Shown here: one piece after another, positions 1-11,655 of the stretch
Layout of the letters: each line of letters starts with the position of its first letter
How positions within the stretch are numbered: position 1 is the stretch's first letter
Assembly (NCBI GenBank): GCA_037953745.1
Contig: JBAKBP010003131.1
Span: forward strand, 1 to 64,000
Direction of reading: 5' to 3'
Length of the DNA: 64,000 bases
DNA from: Lithodes maja
Lineage: Eukaryota; Arthropoda; Malacostraca; Decapoda; Lithodidae
The notes under the pieces: model-generated
Told to the model about the DNA's origin: nothing
Database searches by the model: none
Seen by the model: only the letters and a program-made list of their open reading frames with translations
Translations under genes and position numbers: made by a program

Positions 1-33
1 CATGGATCATGCCCTCAGGCACTATCCTATTCA

Positions 34-422
34 TTAACGGAGCCCACCTCGCTTTTTTTTCTCTTTCTCTCTCCCTTTCTTTGGCTTGTATCCATTCGGC
101 CCCATTCAGCCTACTGTTTTAAGACGTTTACCCCCATCCAGGTGTCAATATTTTCCTGGCGAGCAGTAACGAGCCAGCATATGCTATATATATTTTTGTT
201 TTGACAGTAAGCTAAATTTGTACATTTTTTGATAGAAAACATTCTCCGGCGAAGCCGGATTTCTCCATACAAGGTTGGCTCGCTATCGCTCGCCAGGAAA
301 AAATCGACACCTGGATGGGGATAAACGTCTTAAAACAGTTGGCTGAATGGGGCCAAATGGATACAAGTCAGAGAAAGAGAGAAAAGGAGAGAAAGATAAA
401 ACAATCAAGTGACTCCCCTTAC
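34..422. repeat. Foldback MITE, family M1, copy 1
   Basis: The two halves are near reverse complements. The left arm (about 40-175) carries GGAGCCCACC, the phrase CATTCGGCCCCATTCAGCC and CCATCCAGGTGTC. The right arm (about 270-420) carries the complements in reverse order. A second copy lies at 39392-39736. The left end abuts TTAA; the right end reads TTAC, so the terminal duplication is imperfect here. No transposase is present, so this is a non-autonomous DNA element. A TTAA target suggests piggyBac-type mobilisation, which is an inference. Confidence 0.75.
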
Positions 423-431
423 CAAAGAATT

Positions 432-523
432 ACCATAAACTATGTCTTTCCTACAGGTGTAAGACTATACTGCAATTACCATAAACTATGTCTTTCCTAC
501 AGGTGTAAGACTATACTGCAATT
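432..523. repeat. 46-bp tandem duplication (2 copies)
   Basis: Two exact head-to-tail copies of a 46-bp unit beginning ACCATAAACTATG (432-477 and 478-523). Confidence 0.9.
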
Positions 524-652
524 AGAGACGCTATCTATAAATATTTCATGACTAACAAACTGACATTTTCAGATTATCTGTAGATCAAATATATCTCGCA
601 AATACACATGAGCTACCAAATGTGTTATACTCCCAGCCGGACTACAACCATC

Positions 653-654
<2 letters not shown>

Positions 655-741
<87 letters not shown>
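655..741. repeat. (AT)n then (AG)n microsatellite
   Basis: Uninterrupted AT repeat with one slip, followed by a short AG run. Confidence 0.95.
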
Positions 742-1910
742 ATTGCAAATCGTGCTAATTATTAAAACAAAATCGAGCGAGTTTATTAGTAAAGAATACG
801 TTTGGGATACTGCGTTAATAGTACAAATATATATGAGACATCCGAGTTTGTTTTGTAAGACCCCTCCATGACCTATTGAAATCATCATTCTATATCTATG
901 GGTGGCTGTCCAAAATAGAACATGGTCATGAATTAGTAATAGGCAATGCCTACTTACGAAATAGAAACAAGAGACTTTCCAATGTGGATGTATTTGGACT
1001 TAACAATTGCCGGTAAACCTGACTTTTTGGACCGACAGCGATTTCAGTAAGTTTTAGTTTGTTTTTTGTATTTTTTCCTTCAGATATAGTGTTGTTTTAT
1101 ACTGAAGAGGAGCGGAAATAAGTATTTACCCATTATCCAACAATCTAAAAACGCGCCCCCCACTAGTGGGGAGGGCTATGAAGTTCAGGGAAAATTAGGG
1201 GTTAAAAGCGTAAAAATACAATAATATAGCGTTTTGTATCAAAACTTGGCTCGGGTTTTCCCAAATTGCAAACCCATACAACCCAATTTTGTGAATACCC
1301 GAGCCAACTTTTGACTAAAGCTGGCTCGGATTTCACGGGGTGGAGTGGGTAGCCTAATATCTTATGTTATAAAATTAGTCAATTTTGGGAAGACATTAGC
1401 CTCACCCAACAACCTTACCTAACCTATCCTAGTATTATGGGTGGGGGCTGCCACCCCCACACCCCCGCTGGTTGGGTATTGGCTGAAAAACGTATTGTTT
1501 TACAGTATATAATTATACTGTATAGGCCTATGTATTTTAGCGTTTTTTTTTTCTTCTCCCTTATAATACATTTCAGCTCTTAATGACATATATAGCAATG
1601 ATGTATATGCTCTACCGAACCTATTAGGCCTAAAAAGATCAAAGGGCTAACTGTCGGTCCAAAACATCAGTATAACCCAATTGCCGAATCCGAGCCACCT
1701 TGTGCCAAAGCTTGAGTCGGAATTTCACATTTTGGGGTTGTGCTATTTTTCATTATTATATATTAGGAGTTAATCCCATATTACCCCTATATTATTCCTC
1801 ACCCAAAATCCCACATTCCGAAACTCTCTGCTATCGGAATTTGAACTAGGAATTAGAATGGCCACATCAATTGCTTACCTCACTTTCTAACTATGAAATA
1901 CAGCAGAACA
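742..1910. other. Non-coding stretch with diverged repeats
   Basis: No supported gene. The segment 1081-1140 (TGTTGTTTTATAC then GTATTTACCCATTATCCA) recurs at 2598-2651. Two diverged foldback blocks carrying the phrase CGAGCCA.CTT lie at about 1240-1350 and 1680-1740. A short hairpin with TACAGTATA/TATACTGTA arms is near 1500. Confidence 0.6.
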
Positions 1911-2272
1911 CATTTTTTTTCTATGTGATTGAGGGAGGCAAAAGGCAGAACTGCCTATAGCGAGTGCCTCCCCCATAGTTGAAAGAGTGACAGGGCCAAA
2001 ATCAAGGGACGTTCGAGCCAAAATGCCTGGACACACTGAGTTTGAAGCAATTTAAGTCATAGGAAGAGGGAAAGACTGATTCTGGGAGAGAGTTCCAGAG
2101 CTCAGCTGTTGAGTAGAAGAAAGACAGAGTAACGTTTCACTCTCGGGTTGGAGAGTTGCAAGACGGGTACCACGTGCCCTACGTAAAGGAGATGGTATAC
2201 ACTGGGAAAGCTCTGAGGAACACTGATTATTATAGTAGCGATAGAATAGCGAGAGAGATGCAACATTGCTTG
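1911..2272 (-). mobile_element. LINE family A, 5'-truncated 3' end
   Basis: Read on the minus strand, it matches the 3' coding end and UTR of the LINE at 2598-5575, from near position 5200 to its tail. The T run at 1912-1920 is the poly(A) side. No 5' part is present, so this is an ordinary truncated retrocopy. Confidence 0.85.
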
Positions 2273-2597
2273 GTATGATTCTATCGGTGGTTTTAACTCC
2301 ATTTTGCTACTAACATTATTTCCGTTTGTGTATTTATATCCTCACTTATTGGTGTCTAGTATTATACACTGGGGCATTTTCGTTTTCAAATTATATTAGG
2401 TTGTTAGGTTAGGCTAATACAAAACTAAATTGCACCAATTCTTAATATCACAAAATATGAAATATGAAGGAAAACTAGGGAATCAATGCTAAACTAGATT
2501 TGGAACCATTGCTAGAATTGGTCAATGTGATCGGCTGGACCAAACTCAATTTCACCATTAGCCTAAATATTAAATATTTTGTTCTTTGTTTTTATAT
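2273..2597. other. AT-rich non-coding stretch
   Basis: Nothing recognisable apart from short TTAGGTTGTTAGG-like phrases, whose complements also occur near 1395-1430. Confidence 0.5.
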
Positions 2598-5481
2598 ACA
2601 GTGTTGTTTTATACCAAGGACTGTCGGAAATTAGTATTTACCCATTATCCACCCCAAAACCACATCTTGTCATTAATCTAACTTCCTCTAACTTTCACTC
2701 TGTTGAACACCATCTCTCCTACAAACCTGATCTTCTCTTCCTCACCGAAACTCAGGTGTCTGTAGCAACTTCCAGCAACCCCTTCTCTTTATCCTCCTAG
2801 TTTCAAAGCCAAAGGCGGATGTTGTGCATATGTGCGCACAACAAACTCACTTGCTCTTGTGTTCCAGATTTCGACTCCTCTGAATTCTCTACTTTATGGC
2901 TCAAACTTTCCTGTCATTCTCTTACTAAATATTGCTGTGCTGTCTATCTTTCCCCTAACTCTACCAACTTTTCCAAATGCTTTGACTATCTAAACTCTAC
3001 AGTGGAACACATTCTATCCATTTCTCCTTTCTCAGAAATCTCCATTTTAGGAGATTTCAACGTTCACCACCGCCAATGGCTCTCCTCTCACACTACTGAC
3101 CCACCTGGTGAACAAGCCTACGTCTTTTCTATCATAAATGACCTAGAGCAGTTAGTTCAGCAACCCACCCGTATCCCGAATTGCATCGGAGATCGGCCCA
3201 ACATTCTTGACTTGTTTCTAACTTCTAACCCTTCTTCTTATACTGTCGATCTTTTCTCTCCTTTGGGCTCCTCCGACCATAAACTTATCTCTGTCAACTG
3301 TCCTATCTCTCCAGTACGGCCACCCGATCCTCCTAGCCGGAGGCGCTTGTGGTACTTTGGCGCTGCCGACTGGGAGGCTCTCCGGCAGTACTTCTTTGAT
3401 TTCCCATGGAATGATTTCTGCTTCCGTGGCCGGGGACCCTCGGAGAGTGCTGAACGCATTACCGAGGTAATCCTATCGGGCATGGAAGCATACATTCCAT
3501 TCTCTTTCTCTCAGACTAATGCTAAAAAATCTTGGTTTACTCACGCCTGTTCTACTGCTGTTCGCAATAAGGAGGAAGCATTCAAAAGGTACCGACGCCT
3601 TAAAACTCAAGACTCTCATTCTTCCTATGTTTCTGCCCGGAATAAAGCCAAATCTGTTCTTCGACTTGCCAAACACTCTTTCATCAATAATAAATGCACT
3701 GAACTATCCAACTCTAGCTCTTCCCAAGCTTTCTGGCATCTAGCCAAAAACCTCTCCAACAATTTCTCTTCCTCGTCTTTCCCTCCCCTTTCCCACTCTG
3801 ATGGCACAACCATCACTTCTTCCTCTGACAAAGCTAAACTCTTCGCTCAAACTTTTGCTAGAAACTCCACCTTGGATGATTCCGGTGCTATTCCTCCCTC
3901 TCCACCCTCCTCTCTCTTACTTATGCCTAATATCCTAATCTCTTCTAAAGATGTACTTTCTACCCTCTCTGGGCTTAACACTAATAAGGCGTACGGTCCG
4001 GACGGTGTTCCTCCTGTTGTTCTCAAAAACTGTGCTTCCGTGCTGACTCCCTGCCTAGACAAACTCTTTCGTCTCTGTCTATCCTCTAACGTCTTCCCTT
4101 CATGCTGGAAGTTTGCTCACATTCAACCTGTCCCAAAGAAGGGTGACCGCTCTCAACCCTCCAACTATCGTCCAATTGCTCTTATCTCTTGTCTTTCTAA
4201 AGTTTTTGAAACTATTCTTGCTTCCAAATTTCTTAAGCATTTCTCTTCTCATAATCTGCTCTCAGATCGCCAGTATGGCTTCCTTAAGGGTCGCTCTACT
4301 GGTGATCTTCTTTCATATCTTACTAACTCTTGGTCATCCTCCTTTCGGGACTTCGGTGAGACTTTTTCTATTGCACTAGACATATCGAAAGCCTTCGATA
4401 GAGTCTAGCATAAATCTTTAATTTCTAAACTACCCTCCTTCGGTTTCTATCCCTCCATCTGTGCCTTTGTCTCTAATTTCCTTTCCGGCCGTTCCATAGC
4501 TGCGGTTGTGGACGGCCATTGTTCACTTCCTCACCCTATAAACTCTGGTGTTCCTCAGGGCTCTGTCCTATCTCCTATTCTCTTTCTAATTTTTATAAAT
4601 GATCTCCTTAACTGTACCTTAATTCCCATCCATTCATACGCAGACGACTCAACCTTACACTACTCCATTAGTTTTTCAGAACGCCCCAGCCAGCAATCCC
4701 TCAACGACAAACGTAATGAAGCCATAGAACTCTTAAATTCTGATCTAAATACTATTTCCAATTGGGGCAGAGAAAACCTTGTTAACTTTAATGCTTCCAA
4801 AACCCAATTTCTCCATCTATCTACCCGTCAGGATCTCCCAGCGGACTATCCCTTATTCTTCAACAATACAAAAATCAACCCTTCATCTTCTCTCAATATT
4901 CTTGGTGTCTCTTTTTCTTCTGCTCTCATTTGGAAGGACCATATTACCAGTCTTGCTAAGGCAGCCTCCCAGAAGCTGGGTGTGCTCAACCGCCTTAGGG
5001 GGTTCTTTTCCCTGCACAGCTTCTTGCTCTGTACAGGGGCATAGTGCGCCCTTGTATTGAGTATTGTTCACATGTGTGGGGAGGTTCCTCTCACACCGCT
5101 CTCCTAGACAAAGTTGAAAGGAAGGCCTTTCGTATCATTAACTCCCGTCCACTCACCAACTCTCTGCAATCTCTCTCTCTCCGCCGCAATGTTGCATCTC
5201 TCTCGCTATTCTATCGCTACTATAATAATCAGTGTTCCTCAGAGCTATCCCAGTGCATACCACCTCCTTTACGTAGGGCACGTGGTACCCGTCTTGCAAC
5301 TCAATCCCACCCCTACTCTGTGCAACTCTCCAACCCAAGAGTGAAACGTTACTCTCAAACTTTCTTCTACTCAACATCTGAGCTCTGGAACTCTCTCCCA
5401 GAATCAGTCTTTCCCTCTTTCTATGACTTAAATTGCTTCAAACTCCGTGTGTCCAGGCATTTTGGCTCGAACGTCCCTTGA
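2579..5481 (+). pseudogene. LINE family A endonuclease-reverse transcriptase, inactivated
   Basis: The endonuclease is shown by LTETQ (near 2740), LGDFNVHH (near 3050-3070) and SSDHK (near 3275). The RT shows [26 protein letters not shown] (near 4375-4405), GVPQGSVLSP and YADDS (near 4640). Three lesions are visible: an in-frame TAG at 2798-2800, a TAG at 4406-4408 where the copy at 21342 has TGG, and a one-base loss near 5010 compared with that copy, which shifts the last 150 codons. The family encodes the enzyme that nicks target DNA and reverse-transcribes element RNA. This copy cannot make it intact. Confidence 0.9.
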
Positions 5482-5575
5482 TTTTGGCCCTGTCACTCTT
5501 TCAACTATGGGGGAGGCACTCGCTATAGGCAGTTATGCCTTTTGCCTCCCTCAATCACATAGAAAAACAAAAAAA
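2598..5575 (+). mobile_element. APE-type LINE, family A, near full-length but broken
   Basis: Non-LTR retrotransposon with apurinic endonuclease and reverse transcriptase in one frame, ending in CACATAGAAAAAC followed by an A-rich tail. No separate ORF1 is seen, so the 5' end is probably missing. Other copies or fragments lie at 1911-2272, 21342-22541, 35788-35999 and 62329-62826. The APE domain plus a CR1/jockey-like RT place it broadly; the clade needs a tree. Confidence 0.85.
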
Positions 5576-5704
5576 ACAAAAAACGGTATGCTGAACCTGA
5601 GGGAGAAAGGGGTCCAGAAAAAGCAACTACCTCGACCTTAACCCCTTCTGTACCGATGATGTACTTTTCATTATATTTTGGCAACTATTAGACGATTTTG
5701 TTGC

Positions 5705-6365
5705 GCTTATAAATAACGTCTACCCAACAAAAGGCTACAGACTCTCATGTAACCCTTCCAGCTACCGGTACCATATATCTTTCCTAAGCTTGTAAATAAC
5801 GTCTACCCAACAAAAGGCTACAGACTCTCTCATGTAACCCTTCCAGCTACCGGTACCATATATCTTTCCTAAGCTTATAAATAACGTCTACCCAACAAAA
5901 GGCTACAGACTCTCTCACGTAACCCTTCCAGCTACCGGTACCATATATCTTTCCTAAGCTTATAAATAACGTCTACCCAACAAAAGGCTACAGACTCTCT
6001 CATGTAACCCTTCCAGCTACCGGTACCATATATCTTTCCTAAGCTTATAAATAACGTCTACCCAACAAAAGGCTACAGACTCTCTCATGTAACCCTTCCA
6101 GCTACCGGTACCATATATCTTTCCTAAGCTTATAAATAACGTCTACCCAACAAAAGGCTACAGACTCTCTCATGTAACCCTTCCAGCTACCGGTACCATA
6201 TATCTTTCCTAAGCTTATAAATAACGTCTACCCAACAAAAGGCTACAGACTCTCTCATGTAACCCTTCCAGCTACCGGTACCATATATCTTTCCTAAGCT
6301 TATAAATAACGTCTACCCAACAAAAGGCTACAGACTCTCTCATGTAACCCTTCCAGCTACCGGTA
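5705..6365. repeat. 85-bp satellite, block 1
   Basis: Head-to-tail units with period 85 (for example AAGCTTATAA at 5871, 5956 and 6041). The unit holds CTACCCAACAAAAGGCTAC and GCTACCGGTACC. The block stops mid-unit at CGGTA, where the LINE is inserted, and resumes at 10067. Confidence 0.95.
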
Positions 6366-9300
6366 ATAATAATAATAATAATAATATTTATTCAGTCAGC
6401 AATTTACAGAGTTGGTACCACATAGTTTGTTACAAATATGACATGTACCAGCCTTGCATAATTCCAACTAAGGATAGCCCAATAAGGCCGTTAGGCGTAT
6501 TTCCATTGGGGTCCTTGTGGGATTAGGTTAGCTGGAGAAAAGGGGAGGATAAAGAAATAGATACTTTAGAGAAAGTATTTCTAGGGGGTTATTTTAAGAT
6601 ACCTTATGTCCTATAGTAAATATTAGTAATCCGTAATCAGTAATCATTTCAGTTTGGTTTGTCTATCTCTTATGTCGTATTTAGTAGTAGACATAAGCTT
6701 GGTGCTCCCTTCTCGCAGCTGTCCGGTTCAGGTGTTCCTTCAGGCTACGTCTGAAGGAATACAGTGTTCTCTTTTCACGGACTGACTGGGGTAGGTCGTT
6801 CCAGTCTTTGATGGCAGTGAAGAAGAATGTTTGCTTACCCTGTCCTTGGATTCTCGGGACCTTAAAATTAAACATCATGTTTCTTGTATTATGTCCACTC
6901 CTCTCATTTGCTTTAACAAAATCATTCTGTAGATACTCTGGAGCTCTGTCATAGAAAATTTTGAAGGCATTAGTTAGCCTGATTTGTTTGGCCCTGTCAG
7001 AGACATTGAGCATACCTAGTGACTGAAGTTGTTCCTGGCCAACATGTGATCTGGGTCCTAGTTTCAGCATGAACCTAACCATTTTATTTTGAGTGACCTG
7101 AAGTTTGTGCTGTGCTGATTTAGATGATGCAGAGTACCAGGATGACACAGAATAGTCAAAATGACATTGAACAAGCGCTTGGCAGAGGGTCTTTTTGGTC
7201 GCCGCGGGCAAGCATCCCACCTGTCTATACAGGTATTTTATACGTGCTCTACACTTACTCAGGATAGATTCCAAAATTGTTTCACCTGACAAACTCGCGT
7301 CCAGTTTCAGTCCGAGATATTTAACTTGTGACACTGTTGTTATAGGAATATCATTACAGTTGACCGAGAAGCCCACAATGTCTTTCAGTTTGCGTTTTGT
7401 TCCACATAAGATGGCTTCCGTCTTGCCCAGGTGAAGAGATAGTCTATTGTCCACTAGCCATTCACTACATGATGCTAGTTCTTTGGAAAGTGAAGCGGCA
7501 ATACTTATTGGGTCTTTTCCTGAAACCAGAAGCACGCTGTCGTCTGCATACAGTAATAATTTACATGAGACGCTCAGTTCCATGTCGTTCACATAACAGA
7601 GAAAGAGTAAGGGACCAAGGATGCTTCCCTGCGGGACCCCACAGTTAATTGGCATCGGATCAGATATATTATCATCAATTTTGACTCTTTGGGTTCTACC
7701 ACTAAGATAAGATTTAAACCAGTTCACAGACCCTATGCCCATAGCTTGTAGTTTATTACATAGGATATCATGGTCTACTGTGTCAAACGCTTTTTGTAGA
7801 TCAAGAAGAACCATACCGGTGTAGTTACCTTTAGACATTTCTTTACGAATGTGATCCGTTAAGTGGATGAGACAGGAGTCTGTCGAGTACATGCATCTGA
7901 AACCTGATTGAAACTTATAGAATAGATCATTTTGTTTGAGGTAGTGTTCAATTTGGGTGTATACCGCTCTTTCAAGGATTTTAGATACAATACATAATAT
8001 GCTAACTGGTCTGTAGTTGCCAACTTCTAGTTTATTTCCTTTCTTGAATAGAGGGGTTACAATAGCTTCCTTCAGTTCAGCAGGTACTGTGTTGGTGTTA
8101 ATTGACAAGTTGATGATGTGGGTTAGGGGGCCTGCTATACCAATGGCTCCATCTCGTAGAAATTTGGCAGGAATTTTGTCTGGTCCTGTGCTCTTATGTA
8201 CATTTAGGTTAGACAGCTCGTCAAAAGTGTATTTTGGTGTAACATTTTGCAATCTAAATGTGTTCGGGTGTATGTCTTTATCTCTGTAGAAATTACGAAA
8301 GGTGGCCGTTGTTGTCGTGTATTTATTGAGAGGTTGAGGTAGGTTCTGTGCAAGTGTGTTTGCTATGGAAGTGAAAAAGGAGTTGAAGTAGGTTGAAATT
8401 TGTCGTTTATCGTGGCAAACCTGATAATTAATGGTGAGAGCAATATTAGTGTTAGACGAATCCCTTGTCTTGTTGCTGTAGCCTGTTGTTTTTAGGTGCC
8501 TCCATAGTTTCTTTGGGTTATTCTGATATTCCTCTGCCTTATTGTGAAAATAATTATTTTTCGCTGATTTCATTTTCCTACTTAGTTTATTCCTGGCCCT
8601 GTTGAACTCATGTTTCAGACCTTGATCCTGTCTATGTTTCGCTAGCCTTTTTAACAGATTGTCTCTGTGTTCCAGATGGTGTAGTATGTCATTGTTGATC
8701 CATGGGTCTGACCTTGCTTTAATTCGTATGTCTTTCAGAGGAGCTATTTCGTCTAGGATGTTTGTGATGATGGTTCTGAAGCCAACCCATGCGTCATTAG
8801 CATTTGTACTTCCAAACACTGGAGACCAGTCTGTATTCCATAAAATGTCCATAAATGTTTCCTTATTGTAGTTTCTGAGTGACCTTATTTTGATAATCTT
8901 GTGATTCTCTAGGGTAATTTTTGTGGTTTTCCGTGTGCAATATGTGACGAAGTGATCACTTATCCCAGTCTGTATAACCCCTGATTGGGATATTTTGTCC
9001 TCTCTGTTACAGTTTATGTGGTCTAATATTGTGGCAGTGTTCTCAGAGATACGTGTGGGGGTTGTGATGAGTTGTTTGTGATTGTGCATTGTCAGTATAT
9101 GCCTATATTCTCATACAAGCCTATCATTTCGTTGTTTGTAACACAGGTTAAAATCCCCTAGTATGATGGATTCATTCCGAGGGTCTAGCGATGACAAAGT
9201 TCGTTCAAATTTGGTCAAGAATTGTGTGTCGGCTGGTGGCCTATAGCATACCCCAATTGTGATGGGTCTTGTCCTCAGCAGGTGTAGGTCGATCCACAGA

Positions 9301-10066
9301 GCTTCGTGATTTTCTACATGGAGGTCGGTCCTAGTTGTGTGTGTGAGGTTGTTTTTTACATACAGACATACTCCTCCCCCATGCCTATTGCGATCATTCC
9401 TAACCATGTTGAAACCTTGAATGTTTATTTCACCATCGTTTATACTTGAATCCAGCCAGGTTTCTGTGATTGCAATTATTGAAGCTTTGGCCTTATTAGC
9501 TAACAAGTTTATTTCTGACAATTTATGGTACATTGATCTGGCGTTAATGTGGATAAGATGGAGCCCTTTGTTGGTGAACACTCTGTATTCATCTTTGATT
9601 TTGAATGTGTCCTGGCTGGATTCTGAGTTGTTAATACTTGGATCATTTACATTAATATTCGGTAATGAATGTAAGGCACACTTATTGCAAAGGAATTCCC
9701 GTTCATCACTGTTGGTCTTCTTAGAGATGCACTTCATGTGAGCTACCTGTTTACACTTTACACAGTTTTGGATCTTCTGACGTCGTGTTATGAGTGATTC
9801 ACAAATAAAACAAATGGTTTCGCGATGTTGTACAGCTGAGTTCCTACATTTAACACATTCAACTTTGTTTCTACTGTTAACGTAAGTACATCGGTTATGA
9901 ACAATTTCATTACAACTGTTGCATTGTAAAAGTGAACTCCTATTGTTGAAACCAATATTACAGACTATACATAGTTTTGTCTTACTGTTTATCATACGAC
10001 TGGAGGTGTGGTTTGGTCCGCGTCGATCAGCTGTTTGTGCGGGAGAGGGTAGGGGATACTCGCGGT
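6366..10066 (-). mobile_element. L2/CR1-type LINE inserted in the 85-bp satellite
   Basis: A minus-strand element whose 3' end, with AATAAA followed by a (TTA)n tail, faces left. CGGTA is duplicated at both junctions (6361-6365 and 10067-10071), a 5-bp target-site duplication that fixes the boundaries. It encodes a zinc-finger N-terminus, APE endonuclease and RT in one frame. It looks nearly complete and fairly young. Confidence 0.9.
6681..9995 (-). pseudogene. LINE polyprotein (PHD-like finger, APE, RT) with one in-frame TGA
   Basis: About 1100 codons in one frame, interrupted only by TGA at 9113-9111 (codon 295). Paired Cys/His clusters in the first 110 residues (CIVC, CNSC, CVKC, CFIC, CNKC) form PHD/RING-like fingers. 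Endonuclease motifs follow: ITETWL, GGGVCLYV, ILGDFN near residue 280, then ISDHF near 345. RT motifs are GPDKIPA, NYRPVSI, LDLQKAFDTVDH, GVPQGSILGP and YADDS near residue 815. Open sequence and motifs on both sides of the TGA show a single point lesion or a recoded codon. L2/CR1 assignment rests on the RT phrases and the (TTA)n tail. Confidence 0.9.
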
Positions 10067-10174
10067 CGGTACCATATATCTTTCCTAAGCTTATAAATAA
10101 CGTCTACCCAACAAAAGGCTACAGACTCTCTCATGTAACCCTTCCAGCTACCGGTACCATATATCTTTCCTAAG
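10067..10174. repeat. 85-bp satellite, block 2
   Basis: A little over one unit lies between the LINE and the LTR element. It begins with the duplicated CGGTA and ends at CCTAAG. Confidence 0.95.
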
Positions 10175-10624
10175 TGTAATGCCCTCGAAAATGTCCCGCA
10201 CCCACAATAATACTAACCCGAGTTGACGTCAGGTATAGCGTAAAATAGTCGTAGATGGTAAGTCCAATAAACTCGTCTCGAGAGACTATCACCGTGGTTC
10301 GAAAATAGTCGTAGATGGTAAGTCCAATAAACTCATCTCGAGAGACCATCACCGTGGTTCTTAAAAATCGGACTAAGGTTGCTATACTTTTGTACGTCCG
10401 TGGTAGTACAGTGGGTTAGCGCGCGGGCCTGGTGGTGATGGTGGTGCGTCACTAACCAGGGTTCGAACCCCACCCAAGGCATCTCAAAACCTGTGGGTTT
10501 TTAGGGGGGTTAAATTCCCTTCAGAGGTTCGTACCCCGCGCCAGGTACCAGGAAAGGTTGATCCTAAAGGTAGCCTGGGGATAAATTCCCATTCCTATTT
10601 AACCTGGAAAAACCTAGCATTTCA
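10175..10624 (+). repeat. LTR 1 of TRIM-like element
   Basis: 450 bp, starting TGTAATGCCC and ending AGCATTTCA (TG...CA). It contains two near-identical internal copies of a roughly 68-bp block with CGTAGATGGTAAGTCC and a tRNA-like module. Confidence 0.85.
10396..10482 (+). promoter_or_regulatory. tRNA-like A and B boxes inside the LTR
   Basis: GGTAGTACAGTGGGTTAGC resembles a tRNA 5' half and A box. GGGTTCGAACCCC is a strong B box with T-loop. Pol III promotion of the LTR, or a captured SINE head, is an inference. The module recurs in all three LTR copies. Confidence 0.55.
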
Positions 10625-10625
10625 T

Positions 10626-10643
10626 TGGTGGCAGCGGTGGGAT
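10626..10643 (+). promoter_or_regulatory. Primer-binding site, probably for tRNA-Leu
   Basis: TGGTGGCAGCGGTGGGAT begins one base after the LTR. Its complement ends GCTGCCACCA, the 3' end of common eukaryotic tRNA-Leu. This is strong support for LTR-retrotransposon origin. Confidence 0.8.
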
Positions 10644-10776
10644 CGTGACCAGGTAGCTACGTGGAGCACCCGTCACGCGAACCCTATACCAAGAATTGAG
10701 ATGGCTAAGGTAAAAAGGCTACGATACCCTACGACCTTACGAGGCTAGGGACTAGCCTAACTAAAAAGGAATGTGG

Positions 10777-11226
10777 TGTAATGCCCTCGAAAATGTCCCG
10801 CACCCACAATAATACTAACCCGAGTTGACGTCAGGTATAGCGTAAAATAGTCGTAGATGGTAAGTCCAATAAACTCGTCTCGAGAGACTATCACCGTGGT
10901 TCGAAAATAGTCGTAGATGGTAAGTCCAATAAACTCATCTCGAGAGACCATCACCGTGGTTCTTAAAAATCGGACTAAGGTTGCTATACTTTTGTACGTC
11001 CGTGGTAGTACAGTGGGTTAGCGCGCGGGCCTGGTGGTGATGGTGGTGCGTCACTAACCAGGGTTCGAACCCCACCCAAGGCATCTCAAAACCTGTGGGT
11101 TTTTAGGGGGGTTAAATTCCCTTCAGAGGTTCGTACCCCGCGCCAGGTACCAGGAAAGGTTGATCCTAAAGGTAGCCTGGGGATAAATTCCCATTCCTAT
11201 TTAACCTGGAAAAACCTAGCATTTCA
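10777..11226 (+). repeat. LTR 2 of TRIM-like element
   Basis: Same 450-bp sequence as LTR 1. It is preceded by a purine-rich AAAAAGGAATGTGG tract that can serve as polypurine tract. Confidence 0.85.
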
Positions 11227-11245
11227 TTTATTGGTCTCCTGAAAT

Positions 11246-11653
11246 ATCCCCAGGCTACCTTTAGGATCAACCTTTCCTGGTACCTGGCGCGGGGTACGAA
11301 CCTCTGAAGGGAATTTAACCCCCCTAAAAACCCACAGGTTTTGAGATGCCTTGGGTGGGGTTCGAACCCTGGTTAGTGACGCACCACCATCACCACCAGG
11401 CCCGCGCGCTAACCCACTGTACTACCACGGACGTACAAAAGTATAGCAACCTTAGTCCGATTTTTAAGAACCACGGTGATGGTCTCTCGAGATGAGTTTA
11501 TTGGACTTACCATCTACGACTATTTTCGAACCACGGTGATAGTCTCTCGAGACGAGTTTATTGGACTTACCATCTACGACTATTTTACGCTATACCTGAC
11601 GTCAACTCGGGTTAGTATTATTGTGGGTGCGGGACATTTTCGAGGGCATTACA
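11246..11653 (-). repeat. Inverted partial LTR 3
   Basis: Reverse complement of about 408 bp of the LTR, lacking its final 40 bp or so. With LTR 2 it forms a long near-perfect hairpin with a loop of roughly 60 bp. Confidence 0.85.
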
Positions 11654-11655
11654 CC

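Larger units (their letters stand above)
10175..11653 (+). mobile_element. Miniature LTR element (TRIM-like) with a third, inverted LTR
   Basis: LTR (10175-10624), 152-bp interior, LTR (10777-11226), then an inverted partial LTR (11246-11653). The interior has a primer-binding site but no coding capacity. It sits in the satellite; the flanks CTAAG and CCAAG may be an imperfect 5-bp target duplication. Copies look identical by eye, so formation is recent or reflects an assembly duplication. Confidence 0.8.
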
